Source of the DNA: Bretschneidera sinensis
Lineage: Eukaryota > Streptophyta > Magnoliopsida > Brassicales > Akaniaceae
Assembly (NCBI GenBank): GCA_023935145.1
Contig: CM043705.1
Span: 58,595,584 to 58,659,583, forward strand
DNA length: 64,000 nucleotides
Direction of reading: 5' to 3'
The notes below the pieces were generated by a model, which saw only the letters and a list, made by a program, of their open reading frames with translations, searched no databases and had not been told where the DNA came from. Positions 10,847 to 21,402 of the stretch are shown here, in pieces. A program made the translations under genes and the position numbers. How positions within the stretch are numbered: position 1 is the first letter of the stretch; each line of letters begins with the position of its first letter.

Positions 10847-11153
10847 GTTGTCTTCCAACCCAGTTTTTCTTCTGTTTTTCATCAAAAACATTTCAAAATA
10901 ATGGTTTTAGAAAAACCTTTTCTGTTTGAGCCTTTGAACAAGCTAATACAATGTATGAGTGAGACTTACATTGGTTCTAAACCTTAAGACCTATTCTAGA
11001 TCTTCAGTCTTCACTTGATACTTGATTTGGTTCAAGTTTTTGCACTTTGTTCCTTGGTTGAATGTGTTTGATCCTTAATACAACTTAGTTTAAACATGTT
11101 AGTTAAATAACAGTTGTGCTTTGCCATCATTAAAATACGGGTGAGGGTCAACA

Positions 11154-11167
11154 ATCTCCCCCTTTTT
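11154..11167 (-). other. Polypurine tract next to 3' LTR
   Basis: Immediately inside the LTR the minus strand reads AAAAAGGGGGAGAT, a good plus-strand DNA primer. Two more G-rich tracts lie upstream: TTTAGGGGGAAC near 11366-11377 and AACGGGGGAGAAAAA near 11423-11437. Several tracts before the 3' LTR are a described Sirevirus trait. Confidence 0.75.
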
Positions 11168-11822
11168 GATGATGACAAAACTAATAATGTAAAAACAGTT
11201 TTAAAAACTAAGTGATAGGATTTTTCAAAAATTTGGACAGAGTCTCCTCTGTTTTTCGAGTAAAACCACTTTGTAAACAAGCAAACATAGTTTATATTTC
11301 TTTCAACCAATTCAAAATCAAACTCAACCAATCAATAAACATTTTAACAAAGTTATGGAGCAATGTTCCCCCTAAATCTATGCATTGGTTGCGTTTTACT
11401 TAGATTTTCTCATTTTTCTCATTTTTCTCCCCCGTTTTGACAACAGCAACGAAAGGGGGCATAACATAAAAAATAAGCTACTTAGCTAATATGGTCAAAT
11501 AGATTATAAGAAAACAAAGTTGCACGCGAAGATTTGGCTTCATTCGAATCTCGGAAGCCTTCCCAGGAAGAACCGGAAGTTTTCAAGCGTATAAGCATTT
11601 TATAGCAGTTTTAGTGACCAAACAGAGTTTTAAAACAGTGCTAACATATTACAAATAGCGTAAATAAATGCAAGAAATATGGCTAATAGTAATACATCAT
11701 CATAGAGAAAAAGTCACTACAGGTAGGGCTTCACAGAGCCATAACTAAGAAAAAATGCATGAGATGTCCGTGCTATGTGATAAAAACTGGAAAAGCGCTA
11801 AGTACAGATAAAAGATAGAGAC
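11168..11822 (-). other. Non-coding spacer between third ORF and 3' LTR
   Basis: About 650 bases without a convincing frame, shared with the second element copy (61840-62520). It contains the extra polypurine tracts and otherwise AT-rich sequence. It probably forms the 3' untranslated part of element transcripts. Confidence 0.6.
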
Positions 11823-13079
11823 TCAAGGTGCAGGAGAGTCCGAGCTGTCATGAAGAAGTTCCCTAATCTCAGCTAGGAAACCCTCGGTGTGCTTTCGATG
11901 TAACTCGAAGTCGTCCCGTAGGTGGTCTATGGAGGAGCTCAGCCTCTGGTAATCATACTGCATGGACTGAAAACTGGATTCCATCGTCATCTGAAGACTC
12001 GTGATAGCTCGTAAGATGTCACCATAACCAGTCTGACCGGTACTCGAGTCACCAACGGGAGGTGCTCGGGTATCCATCTCCATCTCAGCAGCCGTATCAG
12101 CATCCTCATCACTGTCACTCGCATCCTCTCGGATCCTCAGGCGCTTTTCGGCCTTCGGATAGAGGAATCCTTCACGAACAGTACATCCCATCTTTTTCAG
12201 ATATGAGATGTTGATGATGTCTGTCAATCCGATATCCTGAGCCTTGGAGGTAGGCAAAGGTACCCGGAAGTACTGGAGGATGAGCGTAATGAGCATCCCA
12301 TAAGGAAGACACCCGGAGTCGTTTGCTTCACCGTTTATCATGTTGGCGAGCAGCAGAGGATATATATTGAAGTGGTGCCCAGATTTCAGGCACCAAATCA
12401 ATACCGTATCTATTTTAGATAAATACCCTCGACTCCCGAGTCTTGGGTGGATAGTCCAACTGACAATCAACTGAAACAACTTTGAGTCGAGGGGTAAGTC
12501 ACTACATGTGTGAAATGTAGTGGGTCTGTACACATAGTTAGGGTCGCCCCTGACTATCCGACAGGCCCCCTCAACTTCAAAGTTGTCTGGCCATCCATCC
12601 AGACTTCATTGAACCCCCCTTATAGGGATTTTCAGAATGCTCATCAAGAGGTCAGTGTTGACCTCAAACTCCACACCGCTAACTCTGGTTCTGAATCTCA
12701 GAGCCAGAAGACTGGGTTTCACCAAGTTCGCATAGAACTGGTGAATCAGTCGCGGGTAATATTTTTCATGAATTCTGACCAGTGGGGTCAGATTTATTGC
12801 CTCAAAGGCTGGTAGAATATCGAAATTACCATGGCGAATAGAGTCGAAATCAACGACTCTACCCGTCATGATTTTCTTGTGACGGGTTATTGAATTATAC
12901 CTCTTATGAGCCGCTGGGCTGTAAAACAGAGTCTGCTCCAGCTCTGTTCTTGGCTCCTTGCTGGATGACCCTGCTGCTCCCTTCCCTTTCGACTCCGAAG
13001 CCGAAGGTTTTGAAGACCTTGGCTTTTTAGGCGCATTAGGTCCACTTGTTGTGAGTTTAATACGGATTTTGTCACTCAT
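11823..13079 (-). pseudogene. Third ORF of the copia element (putative plant transposon protein-like), one nonsense codon
   Basis: The ORF runs 418 codons from MSDKIRIKLTTSG to DSSDSPAP with a single in-frame TGA near 12606, where the sister copy (62521-63780) has TGG. Visible parts: a Lys/Ser-rich, NLS-like N terminus (residues ~15-45); a globular region with YYPRLIHQFYANL, DTVLIWCLKSGHH and GCLPYGMLITLI, which resembles the PF20167-type putative plant transposon protein domain; an acidic stretch (~318-335); and a predicted coiled coil (~350-405). No signal peptide or membrane segment is seen, so an envelope role is not supported. Function is unknown. Its own promoter-like module lies upstream (13288-13646). 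Confidence 0.8.
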
Positions 13080-13287
13080 TTTGGAGAAATCTGGAGTTTT
13101 TGGAAAAAAGTGATTTTGGTAAAAATGAGAGATTTTAACCGTAGAAATTTAAAATCTCTTTAGGAATGTGTAGATCGGTGTGTTTAGAAGGGATTTGGAT
13201 GGTTTTTGGATCAAAAGGATGAATTTTTCTAGAGAGAGAAAGCTTGGGCTCTTTGAAAATGGCGTAAAAATGGCGAAAATGAACAGT

Positions 13288-13297
13288 CCCTTTTATA
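13288..13297 (-). promoter_or_regulatory. Internal TATA box upstream of the third ORF
   Basis: The minus strand reads TATAAAAGGG, 208 bases upstream of the third ORF's ATG and just downstream of a CCAGTCGACTGG array. The sister copy has a TATAAATA at almost the same distance (63991-63998 versus ATG at 63780). This copies the LTR promoter layout, so an internal promoter for a separate mRNA is inferred. Confidence 0.55.
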
Positions 13298-13308
13298 GAA
13301 TCGCGATA

Positions 13309-13646
13309 CCAGTCGACTGGGGTCGATATACCAGTCGACTGGGTCCCTTTGAAAAGATGAACAGTTTCTTTACCAGTCGACTGGGTAAACGTACCAGTCG
13401 ACTGGGTAAACTGGCAGTGAGTTACCAGTCGACTGGGCTAACTTTACCAGTTGACTGGAGGACAAGGATTTTTTAAAAAAATTGGCTCCAAATAGCATTT
13501 GATCTTATAGACGATTGGAGAAGACTTACCAGTCCTCTGGAATATTTGGCAGAGAATTATCAGTCGACTGGGTCAAAAGTACCAGTCGACTGAAAGATCA
13601 GGCAGAGACTTACCAATCGACTGGAGCACATTTACCAGTCGACTGG
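13309..13646. repeat. Internal array of CCAGTCGACTGG palindromes (about 10 copies)
   Basis: About ten exact or one-mismatch copies of the LTR palindrome lie between pol and the third ORF, upstream of the internal TATA box. Variants include CCAGTTGACTGG and CCAATCGACTGG. The flanking bases differ from the LTR arrays, so it is not simply a recent LTR duplication. Confidence 0.9.
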
Positions 13647-13794
13647 ATCCTGAGTATAATTTTCAGTCCTGAATTTTTTTAGCACGATTTTGTTTATCTA
13701 TGACATTTTTGAGTGAGGGGAATAATTAAACATGAATTAATACTCTATCACTCAATGTCAAACATGTAAATGATGAAATGAGATGCAATCAAAC

Positions 13795-15744
13795 ATTTAG
13801 TTTATCAAAATCAAGCAATCCCATCAACATTCTAATCTTACAAAAACTAGCTTCACTTAAGGGTTTCGTAAGAATATCAGCAATTTGATCTTCTGAAGGT
13901 ATGAATTATAATCTTATATCACCTTTTTGAGTATGATCTCTTAGGAAATGATGTCTAATCTCTATATGTTTGGTTCTAGAGTGCTGAATAGGATTTTTGG
14001 TTATGTTGATGGCACTAGTGTTATCACAAAATATAGGAATATTTTTGAGACTCATGCCATAGTTTTCTAGTTGTTGTTTCATCCATAGTACTTTGGCACA
14101 ACAACTGCCAGCTGCTACATATTCCGCCTCAGTGGTTGATAGTGCAACTGAATTCTGTTTCTTGGAGAACCAAGAAGTTAACATAGCACCTAAGAATTGG
14201 CATGTTCCACTTGTGCTCTTTCTATCCAACCTACATCCAGCAAAATCAGCATCTGAATATCCTACTAACTCAAAAGATGATTCTCTAGAGTACCATAATC
14301 CTATGGTCTGGGTCCCTTGTAGATATCTAAGGATTCTTTTTACTGCAACTATATGTGATTCCTTAGGATTAGACTGAAATCTAGCACACATGCATACACT
14401 GAACATTATATCAGGTCTACTTGCAGTCAAATATAGTAAAGCACCTATCATGCTTCTATAATATTTAGAATCTACAGTTTTACCTCCTTCATCAAGATCA
14501 AGTTTGGTGGTTGTGCTCATAGGTGTTCCAATTGGCTTCGAGCTTTCCATCCCGAACCTCTTAAGTAGGTCCTTGATGTACTTTGATTGATTGATGAAGA
14601 TGCCTCCTTTTAGTTGTTTGATTTGAAGACCAAGGAAGTAGGTAAGTTCTCCCATCATGCTCATTTCAAATTCACCTTGCATGCACTTTGCAAACTCTTG
14701 ACACATAGATTCATTAGTAGCACCAAATATAATATCATCAACATATATTTGAACTATCAAAGTGTCATTCTTGTGAAGAGAGTTGTGTCTATTTTACCTC
14801 TTACAAAATCATTGTTAATCAAAAATTTACTTAATCTTTCATACCATGCTCTTGGAGCTTGCTTCAACCATATAGAGCTTTAGAAAGTTTATAGACATGA
14901 TTTGGAAGACTAGATTTTCAAATCCAAGAGGTTGTTCAACATGAACCTCTTCTTCTATAAAGCCATTTTAAAAGGCACTTTTCACATCCATTTGAAATAG
15001 CTTGAATTTATTAAAGCATTCAAAGGCTAATAACATTCGAATAGCTTCTAATATAGCTACAGGAGCATAAGTTTCATCAAAATCTATTCCTTCCTCTTGG
15101 TTATATCCCTTAGCAACTAGTCTAGCCTTATTTCTAGTTACTATACCATTTTCATCCATTTTATTTCTATATACCCATTTAGTTCCAATAATTGAATGAT
15201 CTTTAGGTCTTGGAACTAGTTTCCAAACATCGTTTCTCTCAAATTGATTTATTTCTTCATGCATTGCAATTATCCAATCATTATCTTTTTCAACTTCTAT
15301 AAATGTCTTAGGTTCTACTTGAGACAAATAAGCTACAAAATTGCAAATATTTCTAATGGAAGAGCGAGTTCTTACCCCTTGTGAAGGATCACCAATTATT
15401 TGATCAATTGGATGATGATTTACATACTTCCAATCCTTGGGTAGATTTTCCTCTTGTTGACTTGAGGATGGTTGGTCCAAATTGGGAGTTGCCATCCCTT
15501 TATTTGTTTGAGAAGAACTCACTTTTGGGTCAACAATGGGAGTAGGAGTTCCCATTCTTGGAATAAAATCTGCATCATCTTTAAAGGAAACTTCTCCACT
15601 ACTCATTGGGTTAGATTCATCAATAGTTACATGCACAGATTCTTCTACTACTAGAGTTCTCTTATTGAAAACTCTATAAGCCTTACTAGTAGTTGAATAT
15701 CCTAAAAATATCCCTTCATCGGTCTTGGAATCAAATTTACCCAA
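13795..15744 (-). pseudogene. Copia RT and RNase H region
   Basis: The minus-strand frame from 15744 gives the end of integrase (GKFDSKTDEGIFLGYS), a linker, and the RT start (WKLVPRPKDHSIIGTKWVYR, RLVAKGYNQEEGIDF, FQMDVKSAF). After a stop near 14968 and a damaged stretch, a second frame (14760-13906) has the RT catalytic box YVDDIIFG and RNase H (ALSTTEAEYVA, HSRTKHIEIRHHFLRDH). A stop codon at 13906 cuts off the last residues; ADILTKPL, the usual end of copia pol, is readable after it (to about 13795). These enzymes would copy element RNA into DNA. Not functional as it stands. Confidence 0.9.
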
Positions 15745-16896
15745 GTTAGTTTTATTGTTATTTAAGATGAAGCACTTACTACCAAAGGCACGAAAATATG
15801 AAATATTGGGCTTTCTCCCTTTTCATAGTTCATATGGTGTTTTATCAAGCAAGGGCCTTATCAAAATTCTATTTAAAATATAGCAAGAAGTATTCACGGC
15901 TTCAGCCCAAAAATATTTTGGTAAATTATTTTCACAAAGCATTGTTCTTGAAAATTCTTCTATAACTCTATTTTTCCTCTCAACAATTCCATTTTTTGAG
16001 GAGTTCTAGGAGCTGAAAAGTTGTGATTAATTCCATTTTCATCACAAAATTTTGAAAAGCTTTGATTTTCAAATTCTTTGCCATGATCACTTCTTATGCT
16101 TGAAATACAAATTCCTTTTTCATGTTGTACTTTTTTGCAAAACTTTTCAAATCCTTTGAAAGCTTCATCCTTATAAGCAATAAAAATAACAAAGGTATAT
16201 CTTGAATAGTCATCAACAATAACAAGAGCATATTGATGGCCACCTAGACTAATGGTACTAATTGGACCAAATAAGTCCATATGCAAAAGTTCCAAAGGTC
16301 TAGTAGTTGAGACTACATTTTTTGCTTTAAAAGATATCCTAGATTGTTTTCCCATTTGACAAGCATTGCAAATTTTGTCTTTCTCAAAATTGATTTTAGG
16401 AAGTCCAATAACTAAGTCTTTTCTTGAAACAATTTTTAGCAAATTCATGTTTACATGACCAAGCCTTCTATGCCATAGCCATTGATTTTCACTAAAAGCA
16501 GGAAAACATTTTTCATTATCGGAATGCAAAGATTTCAAATCAACTATATAGACATTTTCATGTCTATGGCCAATGAATTTGATCTTGTTGCTCTTGATGT
16601 CTATAACTAGACAATGAGAGGTCTCAAATGTGACTTTATATCCTTTATCACATAATTGACTAATGCTAAGTAAATTTGGCTTAAGGCCTTGTACTAGCAA
16701 TACATTATCTAAGGTTGAGAAATCATTACCAACTTTTCCATGTCCGATGATCTTTATTTTAGTATTGTCTCCAATGGTCACAAGTCCACCATCTCTTAGA
16801 GTTAGCTCCTTGAATACGCTTTTATCACCGGTCATATGCTTTGAGCAACCGCTATCAAGGTACCAACAGTTACCTTTCTCCTTGGTGTGAAGACAA
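15745..16896 (-). pseudogene. Copia protease and integrase region
   Basis: After an in-frame TAG at 16899-16901 that separates it from gag, the same frame gives WYLDSGCSKHMTGD, the copia protease active site. Next come the GAG-pre-integrase motif (WLWHRRLGHVN), the zinc-binding H and C residues (CNACQMGKQ), and the integrase core (HMDLFGPI, IVDDYSRYTFV, IRSDHGKEFEN). A frameshift in an A run just after SAPRTPQ (about 15990) throws the rest of integrase out of frame; AFGSKCFI and what follows are readable further on. The integrase would insert the cDNA. Broken. Confidence 0.9.
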
Positions 16897-16898
16897 AT

Positions 16899-18920
16899 CT
16901 ACATCACACAAGGATATACGATAGCACTTTTAGGTACCCAAAATTTCTTGGGTCCTTTGGGGTTAGTCCTGGAAAATACGGTTCCTTTTGGGACCCATAC
17001 TTTCTTAATATGAGGTGCTCTATGAACAAGTTGATGATGCACAGTCCTAGCATGATAGTCATAGAAATTTCTAGGATGTCTTACATGTGAATTCCTATAA
17101 ACCTTAGGATAATAGTTCCTAGGATATATGTTTCTATGGTAAGGAGTATGAAAATTCATGTCATTTCTATAAAGAGTATGATGATGCATTCTAGGATACC
17201 CATGATGATAATTCCTAGGATGAGCATGAGCAGAATGCATTCTTTGATTATACACATTGTTCCTATAATGAGCATGATAATTATTTCTAGGATGTGTATG
17301 AGCATTTCTAGAATGAGCATACATATAAGCATGAGTATTTTTAGAATGCTTCAATTTAGAATGATCATTTAAGTTTCTAGACTTCCTAGCATTTATCGAG
17401 GGAGTGTTTTTAACAATGCTAGGAGCTTTTGAAGTAGAGGCTCCATCTACACAAGAGGCTTTCATGAATAAGCTCTCTTTTGTTTTTTGTTTTCCCAATG
17501 GAGAATATCCTACACCAGATTTTTCTCCACTTAATCTTTGGGAAGAAAGCACTTCATCAAGTTTTTCTTTACCAAGCATAAGTCTAGATATAGTGCTGTT
17601 TAATTCAGAAATTTTATTTTTCAAATTCTCATTTTCATTTTTAAGAAAATCTTGAGACGAATCATACAGTAAAGATGATAATTTTTCTTTTTCTTCTCTA
17701 AGAATTATCATTTCTTTAGAAAGAGATGATACTTCTTTCTTAAGAACAGAATTTCTAGAATCAAATTTCTTTAATTCTTCATGCATTTCATTTATGATTT
17801 CTAGCAGTTCTTCACTACTAGTAACAATATTATTTTTTGAAGAGGGAGAAGATGTTACCTCACTTTCATCATCGATTGCCATCAAACAAAGGTTGGCAAT
17901 TTCCTCGTATCCGATTTCTTTGTCTGATGACTCATCTTCTTCGTCATCGCTCCAGGTAGTTACTACCATAGCTTTCTTCTTGAAGCCCTTGTATGGTTTG
18001 TTTGAAACCGAACAATCAGCTTTTATATGTCCTGGCTTTTTGCAGCCATAGCACATAAGTGGTTCCCTTTTTGAGGTGGGATCCTTTGAGTAAGGTTTCT
18101 TGCTTTTCTTCAAGAACCTATGGAATCGTTTGGTGATTAAAGCCATTTCACCATCCTCTTCACTGCTCTCTGCTTCTTGTTCTAATTCCTTTTCTTTGTT
18201 GCTCGTAGAAGCCTTGAGAGCAATTTGCTTTTTCTTCTTCTCATCATCATTGATGATGGAAGTCATTTCTTCCATCTCGTATGTCAATAATAACTCAAGC
18301 AGCGTCTCAACATCAAGCTTGTCAAGATTTTTGGCCTCCTGAATGGCTGTCCTCTTTGGTTTCCATTCTGGTGGGAGAGATCTTAAGATTTTTCTGGTTA
18401 GTTCAAATTCCTCAATATTCTTGCCAAGCAATTTTAAACCATTTATAATAGTAGTGAATCGTGAGTGCATTTCGGAAATGGTTTCGTTAGGAGACATCTT
18501 AAAAGATTCATACTCAGAAATTAGCATGTAAATTTTAGACTTTTTTACTTCACTTGTTCCTTCATATGTGACTTGCAATTTGTCTCATATTTCTTTAGCA
18601 GAAACGCATGCAAATATTTTGTTATATTCAGAAATATCTAATGCACAATGTAGCATGCTTATTGCTCTACTATTGAGAGACATCGTTCTACAATCCTCGT
18701 CAGTAAACTCAGTTTTGAGTTTAGGCATTGTATGAAGAGTCTCTCCAATAACTATTTCTTTTGAAGGAATTTTAGGTCCTTCTTCTATAATTCTCCATAG
18801 ATTGTAATCTTGTCCTTCGACGAAGATTTTCATTCTATTTTTCCAATAGTTATAATTTGAGCCATTGAACAATGGTGGTCTAGTATAAGAGTGTCCCTCA
18901 GAGTAGCTATTTGCTGCCAT
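16899..18920 (-). pseudogene. Copia gag, one internal nonsense codon
   Basis: Gag starts at MAANSYSEGHSYTRP (18920), with the usual UBN2-type gag fold (FNGSNYNYWKNRMK, FELTRKILRSLP). A TGA near 18582-18584 sits where W is expected before DKLQVTYEG. Further on are a Glu-rich coiled coil and one CCHC knuckle (CYGCKKPGHIKADC, residue ~290). A long C-terminal tail very rich in His, Asn, Tyr and Arg follows (residues ~525-635). The ORF ends at a TAG where the reading frame continues into protease. At about 670 codons it is longer than a typical copia gag, as in Sireviruses. Confidence 0.9.
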
Positions 18921-18961
18921 TGGATCAACTCTAGGATTTTAAGCCTAATAAAGAGAACGAG

Positions 18962-18973
18962 GCTCTGATACCA
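18962..18973 (-). other. Primer binding site, tRNA-iMet, of copy A
   Basis: The minus strand reads TGGTATCAGAGC two bases from the LTR edge at 18976. It matches the initiator tRNA-Met 3' end exactly over 12 bases. Confidence 0.9.
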
Positions 18974-19552
18974 ATTGTAGCTCGAGGTTTCAACCCAAGA
19001 GGGGGGTGAATTGGGTTTTTAAAAACTTTTCGCAGAATTAATATAAGTTTATAAAAACTAACAAGCAACAGATAATAAATACAAGTAATGAGCTGTAAAT
19101 AAAGAGTTTTAGGAAAGAGGATGCAAACACAGTTATAGTGGTTCGGCAATATCGAATTCGGTCCGATCCTACGTCCACTCTCTTCAAGGAACACCTTGAA
19201 GTAATCCACTAAGAAAACTTAGTCGCACAACTTAGCCGGGTGTTGTACAAACCGTACACAAGCAAATTACAGGAATTGCTTAAACCGAAAAATCCCCTTC
19301 CTTTCGAAAGTTTCCTCTTCCTCTCGGAAGTAATCCCTTTACAAAGATGGTGTAAAGTAAAAGGTAGAGAAACAGCAAATGAAAGCTTATTACAATAGAA
19401 ATGTCTCTCTTTCAAAGTAAAGCTTGAAGAAATGGCTCAATAAGATTATTTCAAAGCTTTTTGTGTTTCAAGAGTGTAAAAACTTGATTATGTGAGATCA
19501 ACTTTTTTTGAATATGTGCAGCTTGCTATTGAATGCTTAACTGAATGGGTTT

Positions 19553-19562
19553 ATATAGCAAT
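19553..19562 (-). promoter_or_regulatory. TATA box in 5' LTR of copy A
   Basis: The minus strand reads CTATATAAAC, downstream of the palindrome array and identical to the box in the other LTR. Confidence 0.6.
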
Positions 19563-19652
19563 CAATTAATATGGCCGTTTAGGACTTTAATTTGAAAAAG
19601 ATTTACTTTAAAACATTCAGATTTGGAGTCCAACGGTCATAATTTTGAATTA

Positions 19653-19895
19653 CCAGTCGACTGGGTCGAGATACCAGTCGACTGGATTCACTTGAAAAAT
19701 ACTCGTTTTCAGACCTTCTGGGTATCCAGTCGACTGGGGACTTTCTGTCCATTTTACCAGTCGACTGGGTTGTTTCATCCAGTCGACTGGAGACTTACTG
19801 GTCAAAGTACCAGTCGACTGGGTTAATTCATCCAGTCGACTGGGTACCTTCTGACCCATATACCAGTCGACTGGTATATGTACCCAGTCGACTGG
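19653..19895. repeat. Array of palindrome CCAGTCGACTGG in 5' LTR (9 copies)
   Basis: Nine copies in the same order and spacing as 10604-10846. Here almost all are perfect, while the 3' LTR has several point variants, so this LTR is closer to the ancestral array. Confidence 0.9.
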
Positions 19896-20850
19896 GTTGT
19901 CTTCCAACCCAGTTTTTCTTCTGTTTTTCATCAAAAACATTTAAAAATAATGGTTTTAGAAAAACCTTTTGTGTTTGAGCCTTTGAACAAGCTAATACAA
20001 TGTATGAGTGAGACTTACATTGGTTCTAAACCTTAAGACCTATTCTAGATCTTCAGTCTTCACTTGATACTTGATTTGGTTCAAGTTTTTGCACTTTGTT
20101 CCTTGGTTGAATGTGTTTGATCCTTAATACAACTTAGTTTAAACATGTTAGTTAAATAACAGTTGTGTTTTGCCATCATTAAAATACGGGCGAGGGTCAA
20201 CAATTATATATATAATCAACTCATTATTTCAATAATAAAACTTCTCATATAATAAATCTTTAACATATCAATTATTCCTATCATATCTAGCAACCAACTT
20301 TTATATATCATCAAATCATAGTTTAATAATTAATTTAAATATCATTACTTTATATTTCGTATTTATCTCGATTACTAAAAGTAAATCCAACTCACCACAT
20401 AACACTTAAAACTACATGTGGATCACCTTCTTGCCTTTTCTGCTATTTTCAACAATTTCACCCGATTGTTGATTGTCAACATCTGACATAATATTTACAT
20501 TAAAATTTCTAATTTGTTCTTCAATTCTTCCATAATTCATACCCTTTAAATTTTCACATCAAATTCCGGATAATTTCATGTATATATAATTTCAAAAATA
20601 AAATATAAATTATTACCTTTTGTTTTTCTTAAAGCTTTTCTTGAATCTCATTAAAAATTCTTCAGTAAACTTCTTCAAAATTTCAATCTTTCAACCTTTT
20701 TTTGAGTTCCCAGGTGTTTAAAGAAAGAGAATAATTTGAATTAAAAAAAGAAGAAACTAAACAAGAATAATAAAACAAAACAAAAAGACGATATTTTTAT
20801 ACTTAAAACTGTTTCATCTGTTGCCACCATTCAAGTTTACTTGGCTTATT

Positions 20851-20879
20851 GTCCAACATGCCTTCTTTGCATGTTGGAC
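20851..20879. other. Perfect 11-base hairpin in the split LTR
   Basis: GTCCAACATGC is followed after seven bases by its exact reverse complement GCATGTTGGAC. It lies in the U3 end of the third relic LTR. The corresponding part of the LTR at 6697-8819 does not keep the pairing, so it may be chance or local. Confidence 0.6.
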
Positions 20880-21163
20880 AGGCAACACCTAGAACATTAA
20901 TATGTTTGCCAACCCCCACCCCCTCCCCCCTTTTCCCCCTTTTTTTTTTTTTTTCACCCTACCACATGTCTTTTTTTTTCTTTTTCTTTATACCACCACA
21001 TGTTCAGTTTTTTTTTCTTTATAACAACACCCCATCACGCATCTAATTTTTTAAAATAATTATTTTATTCAATAACAAATTTTTTATGTATATATTATTT
21101 TATTTTCATGTAATATCTGTTAAATTACTTTTGTACCCTTACTTTAAGAACACGGATATTACA

Positions 21164-21400
21164 ATAAACTTGAGATATAAACTTTGTAATTGTTATTTAC
21201 ATAATGGAGTTATTTTTGTCCTGTGGTTTTTTCCCTCTACACTAGAGGGTTTTCCACATAAATTCTTATGTTATTAGTTTATTGCTTTAATTGGTGTTTG
21301 TCGTTTTTATTTCCGCATTGGGCGTGGTAATTATTATATTTAATCTATGATCTTTGATTGGAATCGTGGTACTTGATTAATTGTTGATGGTGGATATTTT
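21164..21400 (+). mobile_element. Likely remnant of a copia LTR end
   Basis: The phrase CCCTCTACACTAGAGGGTTT then TCCACATAAATTC resembles the R/U5 region common near the 3' ends of many plant Ty1/copia LTRs. No second LTR, target duplication or coding part is found. The assignment rests on that short signature. Confidence 0.35.
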
Positions 21401-21402
21401 TT

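Larger units (their letters stand above)
9926..11153 (-). mobile_element. 3' LTR of copia copy A
   Basis: This 1228-base LTR starts TGTAGCTCGAGG and ends GGGTCAACA on the plus strand and matches 18976-20202. Minus-strand order is palindrome array (10604-10846), TATA box (10501-10510), then the R/U5 part. The long open frames through the array encode repeated PVDW or SRLG-like words and are not genes. Confidence 0.95.
9926..20202 (-). mobile_element. Complete Sirevirus-like Ty1/copia retrotransposon (copy A)
   Basis: The 10,277-base element is flanked by ATTAT on both sides (9921-9925 and 20203-20207). Reading the minus strand: LTR (18976-20202), tRNA-iMet primer site, gag, an in-frame TAG, protease, integrase, RT, RNase H, a promoter-like array, a third ORF, polypurine tracts and LTR (9926-11153). 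Integrase before RT defines Ty1/copia. The long gag, palindrome arrays, several polypurine tracts and extra 3' ORF fit the Sirevirus genus, in which such traits are described. The two LTRs differ at about six places in their first 165 bases, so insertion is fairly recent. Stops and frameshifts make it non-autonomous. Confidence 0.95.
18976..20202 (-). mobile_element. 5' LTR of copia copy A
   Basis: The 1227-base LTR starts TGTAGCTCGAGG and ends GGGTCAACA on the plus strand, with the palindrome array at 19653-19895 and the TATA box at 19553-19562 on the minus strand. It is nearly identical to 9926-11153. On the minus strand it would drive the genomic RNA from about 19,530 leftwards. Confidence 0.95.
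8822..21163 (-). mobile_element. Third LTR of the relic subfamily, 5'-clipped and split by a copia element
   Basis: From 8822 the sequence repeats the interior of the LTR at 6697, starting about 155 bases in. It runs to 9925, is interrupted by the complete copia element 9926-20202, and resumes at 20208 to end with the family terminus ATATTACA at 21163. The two parts add up to about 2060 bases. The LTR lies head to tail with 6697-8819 with only two bases between, suggesting a rearrangement between two elements. Phrases such as GACCGGCTGCC and CAGCATATACC are repeated at 9440-9730. Confidence 0.8.

Noticed and set aside
10601..10891. Open frame of 96 codons with PVDW/QSTG/SRLG words on the minus strand (also 19650-19940, and related frames at 13180-13476 and 61222-61627)
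   Set aside because: The frame is produced by the CCAGTCGACTGG palindrome array, which gives similar words in several frames and both strands. It lies in LTR promoter DNA and has no start context or domain.
11823..13079. Third copia ORF as an envelope protein
   Set aside because: No signal peptide, membrane segment or Cys pattern is visible; it instead has a basic N terminus, acidic stretch and coiled coil.
17136..17372. Met/Ser/Ile-rich frame on the plus strand
   Set aside because: It is the antisense shadow of the His/Asn-rich gag tail.
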